Source of the DNA: Thiomonas intermedia
GTDB lineage: Bacteria > Pseudomonadota > Gammaproteobacteria > Burkholderiales > Burkholderiaceae_C
Direction: 5' to 3'
Assembly: GCA_020722545.1 (NCBI GenBank)
Contig: DYKQ01000001.1
Span: 1-64,000 of the forward strand
DNA length: 64,000 nucleotides
In this document: piece by piece, positions 16,754 through 25,642 of the stretch
How the letters are laid out: every line of letters begins with the position of its first letter
How positions within the stretch are numbered: the stretch's first letter is position 1
The notes under the pieces: model-generated
Told to the model about the DNA's origin: nothing
What the model saw: the letters and a program-made list of their open reading frames with translations, nothing else
Database searches by the model: none
Translations under genes and position numbers: made by a program

Positions 16754-17503
16754 GTGAACCGGGCGCCTGTTTCGGTACAGCGGGGTTTCACCCTGATCGA
16801 GCTGCTGGTCGCGGTCACCATTCTCGCGGTGGTGGCGGTGCTGGGCTGGCGCGGGCTGGACGCGGTGGCGCGCAGCCGCGACGAAGCCAGCCGCGCGTTC
16901 ACCACCAGTTCGCGTCTGGCCGACGGCATGCAGCAGCTCGGCGACGACCTGCGCCATGCGGTGTCGCAGGGGGCCGGACTGCCTGCGGTGAGCATGCTCG
17001 GCGGCGGGCTGTTCATCGTGCGCCGTCCCGCGCAACCGCTGGGCGGCGATGTGCGCGCCGATGTCGCTGCGGGCGTCGGCCTGCCGCCGAATGCGGGCGA
17101 GCTGCAGGTGGTGCGCTGGACGGTGCAGGACGGCGCGCTCAAGCGCAGCGCCAGCGCGCCCACCGATAGCCGCGCCGTCTTGCTGTCGGCCTTGCAAAAC
17201 TCCTCCGCGCCTTTGCTGACCATCCTGCCCGGCGTGGCGAGCATGCAGATCCAGTTCTATCGCTACGCCGGTATCGGACTGCTGCAGCAATCGGGCTCTT
17301 GGGTCAATGCCGGGACGGCGGCCAATGCGGCAAACGCCAGCAGCAACACGCCGGCTGCATCGGCCAGCGCCGCGGCGGCCGCCGCCAACACGCTTGCCGC
17401 CAGCGCGACGACTCCGGCCGCCGTGCGCCTGCGGCTGCAGTTCGCCGACAAGGCGCTGGCGGGCGATTTGCAGCGCGACTTTTTGCTGGACGACCGCGAA
17501 TGA
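16754..17503 (+). CDS. gspJ: Type II secretion minor pseudopilin GspJ
   Basis: A 249-residue pseudopilin with cleavage site [20 protein letters not shown] and the usual family body (ELQVVRWTVQDGALKRSA). A GTG start immediately follows the gspI stop. An Ala/Asn-rich low-complexity stretch (NAANASSNTPAASASAAA) of about 40 residues is inserted before the last strand (VRLRLQFADKALAGDLQRDF). The stop overlaps the gspK start as ATGA. Confidence 0.9.
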   Translation: MNRAPVSVQRGFTLIELLVAVTILAVVAVLGWRGLDAVARSRDEASRAFTTSSRLADGMQQLGDDLRHAVSQGAGLPAVSMLGGGLFIVRRPAQPLGGDVRADVAAGVGLPPNAGELQVVRWTVQDGALKRSASAPTDSRAVLLSALQNSSAPLLTILPGVASMQIQFYRYAGIGLLQQSGSWVNAGTAANAANASSNTPAASASAAAAAANTLAASATTPAAVRLRLQFADKALAGDLQRDFLLDDRE

Positions 17504-18555
17504 GCGCTCCGCACGGCCGCTCCGAAGGAGCGCTCAACTCCCTTGGGGAGTCGAGCATAGCGAGTCCAGTGAGGCCCGCAACCCAGCATCAAACTGGGCA
17601 TCAAAGCGGCGCGGCGCTGATCACCGCCATGCTGATCGCCGCGCTGGCCGCGGTGATGGTCTCGGGCATGTTCTGGAGCCAGTGGAGCGCCATCGCTCGC
17701 GAGCAGACCGCGCGCGAACAGACGCAGGCGCGCTGGATTTTGCGCGGCGCGATCGACTGGGCGCGGCTGATTCTGCGCGAAGACGCCATGACCTCGACGG
17801 CCGATTACCTCGGCGAGCCCTGGTCGGCGCCGCTGGCCGAGGCGCGGCTGTCGACCTTTCTCGCCGCGCGCGGGCAAGACAGCGCGGGTCTGCCCGACGC
17901 CTGGCTCGAAGGGCGCATCGTCGATGCGCAAAGCCGTTTCAATCTGCGCGACCTGGCCCCGGCCGGGACGATCGATCCGCAGGCGCTGCTGGCCTTCCAG
18001 CGCCTGTGCGCCGCGTTGCAACTGCCGTCCAATGTGGCGGCCGCCATCGCCAATGGCGTGGCGGCGAGCAACCCCATCGGCGCTGCGGCGCGGACAAATG
18101 TTGCAAATTCGCCACTGCCGCTGCAGCAATTGCAGGACTTGGCGCGGCTGGGCCCCACCGTGGCGCAGGCCCTGCCCAAGCTCGCCGCTGCCGTCACCCT
18201 GCTGCCGCAGGCCACGCCGGTGAACGCCAACACCGCCAGCCCGGAGGTGCTCGCTGCCGTGCTCGGGGTGAGCGCCGATACGGCGCAGGCCTTGGTCGAG
18301 GCGCGCAAGCGCGCGTATTTTCGCAATCTGGGCGATATTTCAACCCTGCTGCCGCAAGGCGCAACCGTCAATCCGCAACTGGTGAGCGTGGCCACCGGCT
18401 ACTTCGACGCCATTGCCCGTGTGCGCATCGACAAGCTGGAATACGCCGAACGCGCGCTGATTCAGCGGGCCGGGGTGTTCTCGCAGGTGGTGCGCATCCA
18501 GCGCGTGCCCCCCTGGTTGGCGGCTGCGCCTGAGTCCGAACAGGGCGCAAACTGA
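17500..18555 (+). CDS. gspK: Type II secretion pseudopilin GspK
   Basis: A 351-residue GspK that caps the pseudopilus tip. The prepilin-like segment is QSG|AALITAMLIAALAAVMV, lacking the +5 Glu as GspK proteins do. The mature domain includes DAQSRFNLRDLAP and the HhH-like repeats VNANTASPEVLAAVLGVS. The leader before the cleavage site is about 38 residues instead of the usual ten or so. Most of it is encoded by a pair of hairpins (17519-17556), which looks like an insertion. Start chosen at the ATGA overlap with gspJ. Confidence 0.9.
   Translation: MSAPHGRSEGALNSLGESSIASPVRPATQHQTGHQSGAALITAMLIAALAAVMVSGMFWSQWSAIAREQTAREQTQARWILRGAIDWARLILREDAMTSTADYLGEPWSAPLAEARLSTFLAARGQDSAGLPDAWLEGRIVDAQSRFNLRDLAPAGTIDPQALLAFQRLCAALQLPSNVAAAIANGVAASNPIGAAARTNVANSPLPLQQLQDLARLGPTVAQALPKLAAAVTLLPQATPVNANTASPEVLAAVLGVSADTAQALVEARKRAYFRNLGDISTLLPQGATVNPQLVSVATGYFDAIARVRIDKLEYAERALIQRAGVFSQVVRIQRVPPWLAAAPESEQGAN
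17519..17556 (+). repeat. Double hairpin in the gspK leader region
   Basis: GCTCC-GAA-GGAGC is followed directly by an 11-bp-arm hairpin, GCTCAACTCCC-TTG-GGGAGTCGAGC, with one mismatch. It lies within the first 20 codons of gspK and encodes an atypical leader extension. Confidence 0.5.
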
Positions 18556-18630
18556 TTTCTCTCGCCAAACGCGATTGAAGAATGCATTGCAACATCGCGT
18601 ATTTCCTGTACCTTTACTGCCACAAAGCCT

Positions 18631-18789
18631 CTCAAGGAAACGCAGGCCGCCCCAAGTTTCCTTGTTCACCTCGCGGCTTGCAAGCCGCTCGGATTCGGCC
18701 CCGTCCAAGCTGCCGCAGGGCAGCTTGGAGCCGCGGGCCTCATCCCCCTCGGGGGGCGGGCTGGGCGTAGCCCGGCCCTGGGGGTGCTC
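18631..18789 (+). repeat. Covarying hairpin repeat, long copy between gspK and gspL
   Basis: Starts with the same CAAGGAAAC / GTTTCCTTG hairpin as the gspH copy. It continues with the palindrome GCGGCTTGCAAGCCGC, the stem TCCAAGCTGCC-GCA-GGGCAGCTTGGA, a CCCCCTCGGGGGGC core and GGGCTGGGCGTAGCCCGG, and ends CTGGGGGTGCTC. It fills most of the 252-bp gspK-gspL gap, so it could affect expression of gspLMNDEF. Confidence 0.75.
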
Positions 18790-18791
18790 TC

Positions 18792-18797
18792 TACAAT
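18792..18797 (+). promoter_or_regulatory. Candidate -10 box upstream of gspL
   Basis: TACAAT lies ten bases before the chosen gspL ATG and three bases after the repeat. If used, the repeat would mark the end of one transcript and the start of another within the operon. No good -35 hexamer is visible. Confidence 0.35.
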
Positions 18798-18807
18798 CGC
18801 CGTCATC

Positions 18808-20001
18808 ATGCAAACCCTGGTTCTCCGCCTGCCGCCCCTGGCTACCGCGCACCCGCTGCCGGAGCTGGAGTACGTGCTGCTGAGCGCCAGCGGCAAACTG
18901 CAATCGGCCGGTCGGGAGCAGGTTGCGCTGCTGCCGCGCGGCGCCCGGGTGGTGGCCGTGGTCGATGCGCTCGACGCCTCGGTCATGGCGTCGCCACTGC
19001 CCGCCATGCCGCCCTCCCGGCTGCAGGCAGCGCTCAACGGGGCGCTGGAAGACCGTCTGCTGCAGGACGCGGGGCAACTGCATCTGAGCGTCGGGCCGCT
19101 CGCCGAAGACGGCAGCGTGACGCTGACCTGCGCGGTGCAAAAGGCCGCGTTGCAGCAGGCCATTGCCGACCTCGCCCTGGCCGGGCAGGAGCCGGAGAAA
19201 ATCGTTCCCGAAGCCGCCTTGCTGGCGCCGGGCGATGCGCTGCTGCAAATCTCCGAGCAAGGCCCGCGCCTGCTGTGGCGCGACCTGCAGGGCGAGGCGG
19301 CCTGGTTGCCGCTCATCCTCGCGGCTGACGCCGCCGCGCCGCAGGCGCTGCCGCTGCCCGTCACGCCTGAACATCTCTGGGTGCAGGATCAGGCGCAGCC
19401 CCAACTCAGCTGGCTCGATCTGCCGCCCGAACTCACACCGGCCACGCTCAGCGACGCCGGCTGGATGGCGCGGGCGGCGCAGTCGCCGTGGAATCTGCGG
19501 CAGTTCGACCTGGCGCCCAAACATGCGCTGTCGCGAGGTTGGGCCGGGGTGAAGGAGCAACTCACCACACCCGCCTGGCGACGCGTCGGCGCTCTGCTGG
19601 GGCTGCTGGCGGTGGTGCAGTTGGTGGGCATGAACGCCGCCGCTTTCAAACTTTCACGGCAGGAAAGTCAGTTGCGACAAAAGCTCGACACCACGGCCGC
19701 CGAGGCGCTGCCCGGCGTGCCCGCCATTCTCGATGCACGCCTGCAGGTGCAGCGTGCGCTCAACGACGCGCGTTTGCGCACCGGTCGTCCCGGAGACGGC
19801 GATCTCGACGTGCTCATGGGGCGCGCCAGCGTGGTGGTGCCTCCGGGCATCGTGCCCACGGTGCTGAAATTCAGCCCGGGCCAGTTGCAGCTCAGTCTGC
19901 CGGGCGACGCGGCCGCGCAGGCGGCAGCAAGGTGCACGTCGGCCGGCCTGTCCTGTGTGGCGCAGGGCGATGTGCTGAGTGTGACGGGAGCGGCGCAATG
20001 A
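18808..20001 (+). CDS. gspL: Type II secretion protein GspL
   Basis: A 397-residue bitopic inner-membrane protein linking the GspE ATPase to the periplasmic platform. It has a cytoplasmic actin-like domain (about 1-240; LPARGARVVAVVDAL-like region, LEDRLLQDAGQLHLSVG), one membrane span (about 256-276: ALLGLLAVVQLVGMNAAAF) and a periplasmic ferredoxin-like domain. The ATG at 18808 starts MQTLVLRLPP; the ORF opens eight codons earlier at a GTG inside the repeat. The stop overlaps gspM as ATGA. Confidence 0.88.
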   Translation: MQTLVLRLPPLATAHPLPELEYVLLSASGKLQSAGREQVALLPRGARVVAVVDALDASVMASPLPAMPPSRLQAALNGALEDRLLQDAGQLHLSVGPLAEDGSVTLTCAVQKAALQQAIADLALAGQEPEKIVPEAALLAPGDALLQISEQGPRLLWRDLQGEAAWLPLILAADAAAPQALPLPVTPEHLWVQDQAQPQLSWLDLPPELTPATLSDAGWMARAAQSPWNLRQFDLAPKHALSRGWAGVKEQLTTPAWRRVGALLGLLAVVQLVGMNAAAFKLSRQESQLRQKLDTTAAEALPGVPAILDARLQVQRALNDARLRTGRPGDGDLDVLMGRASVVVPPGIVPTVLKFSPGQLQLSLPGDAAAQAAARCTSAGLSCVAQGDVLSVTGAAQ

Positions 20002-20558
20002 GCGCGACGCCAGGCAGCCGCATGGCGACGTTGTCGGGGATCTGGTACCGGGGCCTGCCGCAGACGGTGGCGCTCGGGCGTCAGCGCTGGGCCGCCTTGT
20101 CGCCGCGCGAGCGCGCGCTGATCGGCTCTGCCGCAGTGCTGGTGCTGGCAGCGCTGCTGTGGCTGCTGGCGATCAAACCCGCTTGGCACACCCTGCAAAC
20201 CGCGCCGCAGCGCATCGTCAGCCTGCAGCAGCAATTGCAAACCCTGCAGCAGGACGGTCAGCAGATCGCGGCTCTGCGCAGTGCGCCTTCCGCCCCGGCA
20301 TTCAGCGGCGATCTGCAGGCGGCCATCGTGGCCTGGTTCAAGCGTGTCGATCCGGGCGCCAAGGTTCAGGCGCAGGTGCTGCCGGGCGAGGTGACGCTGG
20401 ATCTTTCGGCGTTGCGACCGGCCACCCTGGCGGCACTGGCGCAAACGGCGCGACGCGACTGGTCGGCGCAGGTGGACGGCGCCGATCTCAAGCGCGGCCA
20501 GGACGGCGCGCTCAGCGGCACGGTGCATCTGTCGCGGCAAGGATCGGGTGGCGGATGA
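19998..20558 (+). CDS. gspM: Type II secretion protein GspM
   Basis: A 186-residue bitopic inner-membrane protein that pairs with GspL. A basic N-terminus and one membrane span (about 41-60: ALIGSAAVLVLAALLWLLAI) are followed by a coiled coil (VSLQQQLQTLQQDGQQIAAL) and a ferredoxin-like periplasmic domain. Translation is coupled to gspL (ATGA overlap) and the gspN ATG directly follows its stop. Confidence 0.88.
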   Translation: MSATPGSRMATLSGIWYRGLPQTVALGRQRWAALSPRERALIGSAAVLVLAALLWLLAIKPAWHTLQTAPQRIVSLQQQLQTLQQDGQQIAALRSAPSAPAFSGDLQAAIVAWFKRVDPGAKVQAQVLPGEVTLDLSALRPATLAALAQTARRDWSAQVDGADLKRGQDGALSGTVHLSRQGSGGG

Positions 20559-21488
20559 ATGGCCAGCGCACCCAAATCCACCGACCCGGCGCGCGCTGCG
20601 GCGTCTTCCGGCAAACGCTCGTCCGGGTCTTCCTCACGCGGGCGTTCGTCCGGGCGTTCGTCATCCCGCAAACCGGTCAAACGCCAACGCGCCTTCAGCC
20701 GCCGCTGGTTGTGGCTGGCGGCTTTGCTGGGCGTGCTGTGGGCGCTGCTGTGGCAGGCCCCGGCCAGCTGGCTGAGCGCGGCGGTGTGGAAGGCCAGCGG
20801 TCAGCACGTCTTGCTCGCCCAGGCGCAAGGCACCTGGCGCGACGGCTCGGCGCTGCTGGTGCTCGAAGGCGGGGCGGGCAGCCGCGGCGCCACTGTGCTG
20901 CCCGGCGCCTTGCACTGGACCATCAGTCTGGGCAATCTCTGGCGCGGGCAGCTGCTGGCGCAGATCGACTGGCCCAACGTCTCGCCACAGCCGCTGCAGA
21001 TCAGCGCCCAGCTCGGCTGGTCGCAGACCACCGTGGCGCTGCGCCCTGCGGGGGGTGCGCCGGATGCCCCCTGGCAGGGCGCCCTGCCGCTGTCGGTGCT
21101 CGACGGGCTGGGCACGCCCTGGAATACCGTTGCGCTACGGGGACAAGGGCAGTTCACCTTGCGTGGCCTGCTCCTAGAATCGGTCGCCGGGCGGATGCGG
21201 ATCGGGGGGCAGGTCCAGATCGACCTGCCGGATGTGGCGTCTCGCCTGAGTGTGGTGGCGCCCATCGGCAGCTATACCCTGAGCATCACCGGGCAGGGCG
21301 CCGATGCGCAAGTCGATCTGCAAAGCAGCAAAGGGCCCCTGCTGTTGCAGGGCAAAGGGGTCTGGAACGGTCAGGCCCTGCAGTTTCTCGGCACTGGCCG
21401 GGCGGCGCCCGGCAACGAAGCGGCGATGGCGAATCTGCTGTCGCTCCTCGGACGTCGCGAGGGTGACCATGTGCGAATTTCCATCTGA
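20559..21488 (+). CDS. gspN: Type II secretion protein GspN
   Basis: A 309-residue bitopic protein of the optional T2SS component GspN. A Ser/Arg/Lys-rich cytoplasmic tail (residues 1-48, GKRSSGSSSRGRSSGRSSSR) is unusually long. One membrane span follows (WLWLAALLGVLWALLWQAP). The periplasmic region has the tandem beta pattern of the family (GTWRDGSALLVLEGG, QVQIDLPDVASRLSVVAPIG). The start lies directly after the gspM stop. Confidence 0.82.
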   Translation: MASAPKSTDPARAAASSGKRSSGSSSRGRSSGRSSSRKPVKRQRAFSRRWLWLAALLGVLWALLWQAPASWLSAAVWKASGQHVLLAQAQGTWRDGSALLVLEGGAGSRGATVLPGALHWTISLGNLWRGQLLAQIDWPNVSPQPLQISAQLGWSQTTVALRPAGGAPDAPWQGALPLSVLDGLGTPWNTVALRGQGQFTLRGLLLESVAGRMRIGGQVQIDLPDVASRLSVVAPIGSYTLSITGQGADAQVDLQSSKGPLLLQGKGVWNGQALQFLGTGRAAPGNEAAMANLLSLLGRREGDHVRISI

Positions 21489-21542
21489 ATGCGACGACAC
21501 TCCGACAGCCACAGAACACGACAAGAATCAAGGAACGCCGCG

Positions 21543-24176
21543 ATGCATCCCGACTTGAACCCCAACTCTCATGCCCGCCGCAGGATCGGCCGCGCGGTGG
21601 CCTCGCTGCTCGTTCCTTTGCTCATGCTGCAACCGGTGATGGCGCAGGCGCCCTCGGGCGCGGCGGGAAAGACTCATCAGGCCAAACGCAGCGCCAATGG
21701 GGATCTCACCATCAACCTGGTCAACGCCGACATCGCCAGCGCGGTGCAGGCGGTGGCCGCGGCAACCGGGCGCAACTTCATCGTCGATCCGCGGGTGAAG
21801 GGCCAGGTCACTATTCGATTCGAAAAACCGGTGCCGCCGCAGAAAGTCTTCCAGGCGCTGCTCACGCAGCTGCGCCTGGCCGGGTTTGCCGTGGTGGAAC
21901 ATGACGGCGTGTATCAGGTCGTGCCCGAGGCCGACGCCAAGCTGCAGAGCGGGCCGGTGGGCGTCGGGCTGGCGCCTTCTCGCATTCCCGGTCGTGGCGA
22001 TCAGGTAGTCACGCAGATCTTCCAGTTGCGCAATGCCTCGGCCAGCAGCCTGCTGCCGGTGTTGCGGCCGCTGATCTCGCCCAACAACACCATCAACGTC
22101 AGCCCCTCCGGCAATGCGCTGGTCGTGACCGACTATGCCGACAACCTCAAGCGCATCGCCCGCATCATCGCCGCGCTCGACGTGCCCACCGGCACCGAAG
22201 TCACCGTCGTGCCGCTGACCTATGCGGTGGCCAGCGATCTGGCGCCCACGCTGCAAAAACTCATCGACATGCAGACGGTCACTTCGAGCGGCCCGGGCGC
22301 TCCCGGTGTGCAGGCAGCCGTCGCTGGCAGCGGCGCGATGCGTGCGGTCATCCTGCCCGAGTCGGCCAGCAACTCGCTGATCGTGCGGGCCACCAATGGC
22401 GCGCAACTTGCCGAAATCGAGCAGATGATCCGCCGCCTCGACCGGCCGCAAAGCGATCAGGACAACATCCATGTGGTTTATCTGCGCAATGCCAATGCGG
22501 CCGATCTGGCGCGCACCCTGCGCGGGGTGCTGGCCGCGCAAGGCACGGGCAGCGCTCTGGGCGGGCAGTCGCAGACCAAGCCGCTGGGAGGCTCGCAGTC
22601 GGCGGGGGGCAGCTACAACGGCAACTCACCTTCTTCAGGCTCGTCCGGCGCCGCCAGCCCGGGGCTGGGCCAGGCGCCGGAATTCGCCGCCGCCAGCAGC
22701 GACTCGGCGGTGACCTTGCCGCAGGGCGGCACGGTTTATGCCGACAACTCGCTCAATGCCCTCATCATCAACGCGCCGCAGCCGGTTTACATGCAACTGC
22801 GCCGGGTGATCGAGCGGCTCGACGTGCGCCGGGCGCAGGTTTATGTCGAGGCGCTGATCGCCGAGGTCGACGCCAACAAGGCGGCGCAACTCGGTATTCA
22901 GTGGCAAGCCATCGCCGGCAGCGCGGGCAATCAGAATGCCATCATCGGCGGCAGCAATTACGGCGCCGGCGGCTCGAACATCATCAATCTGCAGGCGGCC
23001 ATTTCCGGCGGCGGCAGTTCGGCGGCAACGGCGCTCGCCAGCGGTTCGCTGGCCATCCCCAATGGCTTGAACATCGGCATTCTGCACAACGTGGCGGGCA
23101 TGGCCACACTGGGTCTGCTGGCGAATTTTCTGCAGACGCAGGACGGCGCCAACATACTTTCCGCGCCCAACCTGATGACCCTCGACAACGAAGAGGCCAA
23201 GATCGTCGTCGGCCAGAACGTGCCCTTCGTCACCGGCCAGTATGCGCAAACCGGATCGAGCGCCACCGTCACGCCGTTCCAGACCATCGAGCGCAAGGAC
23301 GTGGGCCTGACCCTCAAGGTGCGGCCGCAGATCACCGCAGGCGGCGCGATCAAGATGGATGTCTACCAGGAGGTGTCGAGCATTTCCAGCACCACCAACG
23401 CCGCTGGCATCATCACCAACAAGCGATCCATCCAGACCGCCGTGCTGGTCAACGACGGCCAGACCATCGTGCTCGGCGGGCTGATGCAGGACAACGTGAG
23501 CGAGAACAACAGCAAGATTCCAGGCCTGGGCGACATTCCGGGGCTGGGCGCGTTGTTCCGCTCCAATTCGCGCACGGCGCAGAAGACCGATCTGATGGTG
23601 TTCCTGCGGCCCATCGTGGTGCGCACCGAAGATCAGGGCAACGCGCTGAGCCAGCAACGCTACGACGCCATGCGCGGCATGCAGGACAAGGCGCAACTGC
23701 CCGCACAGCTCGGCATGCCCGAGATGCCGGGGCCGGTGCTGCCGTCCATTCAAGTCGATACGGGGGCTGCGTCAGCGCCCCCCATGCCGCTGGGCGCAGC
23801 CAGCAGCGCCGACGCGGCGTCCTCGATCCTCGCCATGCCACCCGCTGCGCCCGGTGCAGCCAATGTCCTGCAGAGCCTGCAGGCGCAGAGCCAGGCTGAC
23901 GCGACCGTGGTGGAACTCGGCTTTGCGCAGCCCCTGGCCGCCCCGCCCGCCGCATTCACCTTGAGCGATCCGATTCGGCTGGTGCTCGATTTTCAGGGCG
24001 CCCATTCGGAGCTCAGCAGCAAGACCCAGAGCTTTCAGCTCGGGCCGCTGCAGTCTGCCAGCGTGGTCGATGGTCAGGGCAAGACCCGGGTGATTTTCAA
24101 CCTGACCCAGACCACGCGCTACGCCACCGAGGTGCAGGGCAAGCAACTGCGCGTCATTCTCACGCCGCAGCACTGA
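21543..24176 (+). CDS. gspD: Type II secretion secretin GspD with C-terminal AMIN-like domain
   Basis: An 877-residue outer-membrane secretin. A signal peptide precedes N0 (about 50-120, INLVNADIASAVQAVAAATG), N1-N3 repeats with a Gly/Ser-rich insert (GSQSAGGSYNGNSPSSGSSG), and the secretin domain (about 470-705: NILSAPNLMTLDNEEAKIVV, RKDVGLTLKVRPQI, NDGQTIVLGGLMQD). After a Pro/Ala-rich linker the last 90 residues (VVELGFAQPL, FTLSDPIRLVLDFQG, KTRVIFNLTQTTRY) look like an AMIN domain, a module usually at the N-terminus of PilQ. ATG 21543 is preceded by AAGGAA; the ORF begins 18 codons earlier. Confidence 0.92.
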   Translation: MHPDLNPNSHARRRIGRAVASLLVPLLMLQPVMAQAPSGAAGKTHQAKRSANGDLTINLVNADIASAVQAVAAATGRNFIVDPRVKGQVTIRFEKPVPPQKVFQALLTQLRLAGFAVVEHDGVYQVVPEADAKLQSGPVGVGLAPSRIPGRGDQVVTQIFQLRNASASSLLPVLRPLISPNNTINVSPSGNALVVTDYADNLKRIARIIAALDVPTGTEVTVVPLTYAVASDLAPTLQKLIDMQTVTSSGPGAPGVQAAVAGSGAMRAVILPESASNSLIVRATNGAQLAEIEQMIRRLDRPQSDQDNIHVVYLRNANAADLARTLRGVLAAQGTGSALGGQSQTKPLGGSQSAGGSYNGNSPSSGSSGAASPGLGQAPEFAAASSDSAVTLPQGGTVYADNSLNALIINAPQPVYMQLRRVIERLDVRRAQVYVEALIAEVDANKAAQLGIQWQAIAGSAGNQNAIIGGSNYGAGGSNIINLQAAISGGGSSAATALASGSLAIPNGLNIGILHNVAGMATLGLLANFLQTQDGANILSAPNLMTLDNEEAKIVVGQNVPFVTGQYAQTGSSATVTPFQTIERKDVGLTLKVRPQITAGGAIKMDVYQEVSSISSTTNAAGIITNKRSIQTAVLVNDGQTIVLGGLMQDNVSENNSKIPGLGDIPGLGALFRSNSRTAQKTDLMVFLRPIVVRTEDQGNALSQQRYDAMRGMQDKAQLPAQLGMPEMPGPVLPSIQVDTGAASAPPMPLGAASSADAASSILAMPPAAPGAANVLQSLQAQSQADATVVELGFAQPLAAPPAAFTLSDPIRLVLDFQGAHSELSSKTQSFQLGPLQSASVVDGQGKTRVIFNLTQTTRYATEVQGKQLRVILTPQH

Positions 24177-24189
24177 ACGACCGCTCGCC

Positions 24190-25614
24190 ATGTCCGTGCG
24201 TCATCCCTTGCCCTATACCTTCTGCCGCGACCAGGCGGTGCTGGCCGAAGACGTCGGTCAGGGCGTCGAACTCTGGATGTGCGAGGCCACCCGGCCCGCG
24301 GCGCTGGCCGAGGTGCAGCGCCAGCATGTGCTGTGCGCGGTGCATCGCACCACCGCTGAAGATCTGCAGGCGCGCATCGGCGCGGCCTACGCCGCCCGCG
24401 ATGGCAGCGCCGCCTCGGTCATCAGCGAAGTGGAGGGCGACGTCGATCTGGGCCGGCTGATGCAGGACATTCCCGCGGTGGAAGACCTGCTCGAAGCCGC
24501 CGACGACGCGCCCATCATCCGCATGCTCAATGTGCTGTTCACTCAGGCCGCGCGCGAAGGGGCTTCGGACATTCACATCGAGCCCTATGAAACCGCTTCG
24601 GTGGTGCGCTTTCGCGTGGACGGCACGCTGCGCGAAGTGGTGCGGCCCAACAAGGCGCTGCATGGCGCGCTGATTTCGCGCATCAAGATTCTTTCGCAGC
24701 TCGACATCGCCGAAAAACGTCTGCCGCAGGATGGACGCATCGCCCTGCGCATCGGCGGCCGCACCCTCGATGTGCGCGTGTCCACCCTGCCTTGCGCGCA
24801 TGGCGAACGCGCCGTGCTGCGCTTGCTCGACAAATCGGCGGCGCGGCTGAATCTGCGCGCCGTGGGCATGGCGCCCGACACGCTCGACCGCTTCGATGCG
24901 CTCATTCGCGCGCCGCACGGCATTCTGCTGGTCACCGGCCCGACCGGCAGCGGCAAGACCACCACGCTTTATTCCGCACTGAGTCGGCTCGATGCCAGCA
25001 CCACCAGCATCATGACGGTGGAAGACCCGATCGAGTACGACCTGCCCGGCATCGGCCAGACGCAGGTCAACGCCCGCATCGACCTCACCTTTGCCCGCGC
25101 CCTGCGCGCCATCCTGCGGCAAGATCCCGACGTGGTGATGATCGGCGAAATCCGCGACTTCGAGACTGCGCAGATCGCTATTCAGGCCTCGCTCACCGGC
25201 CACCTCGTGCTCGCCACCCTGCACACCAACGATTCCATCTCCGCCGTCACCCGCCTGACCGACATGGGCGTCGAGCCCTTTCTGCTTGCCTCATCTTTGT
25301 TGGGCGTGCTGGCGCAGCGGCTGGTGCGCCAGCTCTGCCCGGCCTGCAAAGTGCCATCGCCCGACGGCCAGGGTTTCGTGCCCGTGGGTTGCCCCGCGTG
25401 CAATCACACCGGCTACGCCGGGCGCACCGGCGTGTTCGAACTGTTCGAAGTCGACGACGGTCTGCGCGCCGCCATTCACGCCCGCGCCTCCGAGGCCGAG
25501 TTGCGGCGCCTGGCTCAGGCCACGGGGATGCGCAATATGCGCCAGGACGGGCAACGCCATATCGACACCAGCATCACCAGCCTGGCCGAGTTGCTGCGCG
25601 TGACGCGCGACTGA
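24190..25614 (+). CDS. gspE: Type II secretion ATPase GspE
   Basis: A 474-residue hexameric ATPase that powers pseudopilus assembly. It has N1E and N2E domains, Walker A GPTGSGKTTT (about 255), an Asp box (ILRQDPDVVMIGEIRD), a His box (GHLVLATLHTNDSISAVTRL) and a four-cysteine zinc site (LCPACK and GCPACNHTGY). It lies 13 bp after gspD and 28 bp before gspF. Confidence 0.95.
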   Translation: MSVRHPLPYTFCRDQAVLAEDVGQGVELWMCEATRPAALAEVQRQHVLCAVHRTTAEDLQARIGAAYAARDGSAASVISEVEGDVDLGRLMQDIPAVEDLLEAADDAPIIRMLNVLFTQAAREGASDIHIEPYETASVVRFRVDGTLREVVRPNKALHGALISRIKILSQLDIAEKRLPQDGRIALRIGGRTLDVRVSTLPCAHGERAVLRLLDKSAARLNLRAVGMAPDTLDRFDALIRAPHGILLVTGPTGSGKTTTLYSALSRLDASTTSIMTVEDPIEYDLPGIGQTQVNARIDLTFARALRAILRQDPDVVMIGEIRDFETAQIAIQASLTGHLVLATLHTNDSISAVTRLTDMGVEPFLLASSLLGVLAQRLVRQLCPACKVPSPDGQGFVPVGCPACNHTGYAGRTGVFELFEVDDGLRAAIHARASEAELRRLAQATGMRNMRQDGQRHIDTSITSLAELLRVTRD

Positions 25615-25642
25615 TCACGGCCGCCTTCGCTCTTGCTGCGCC

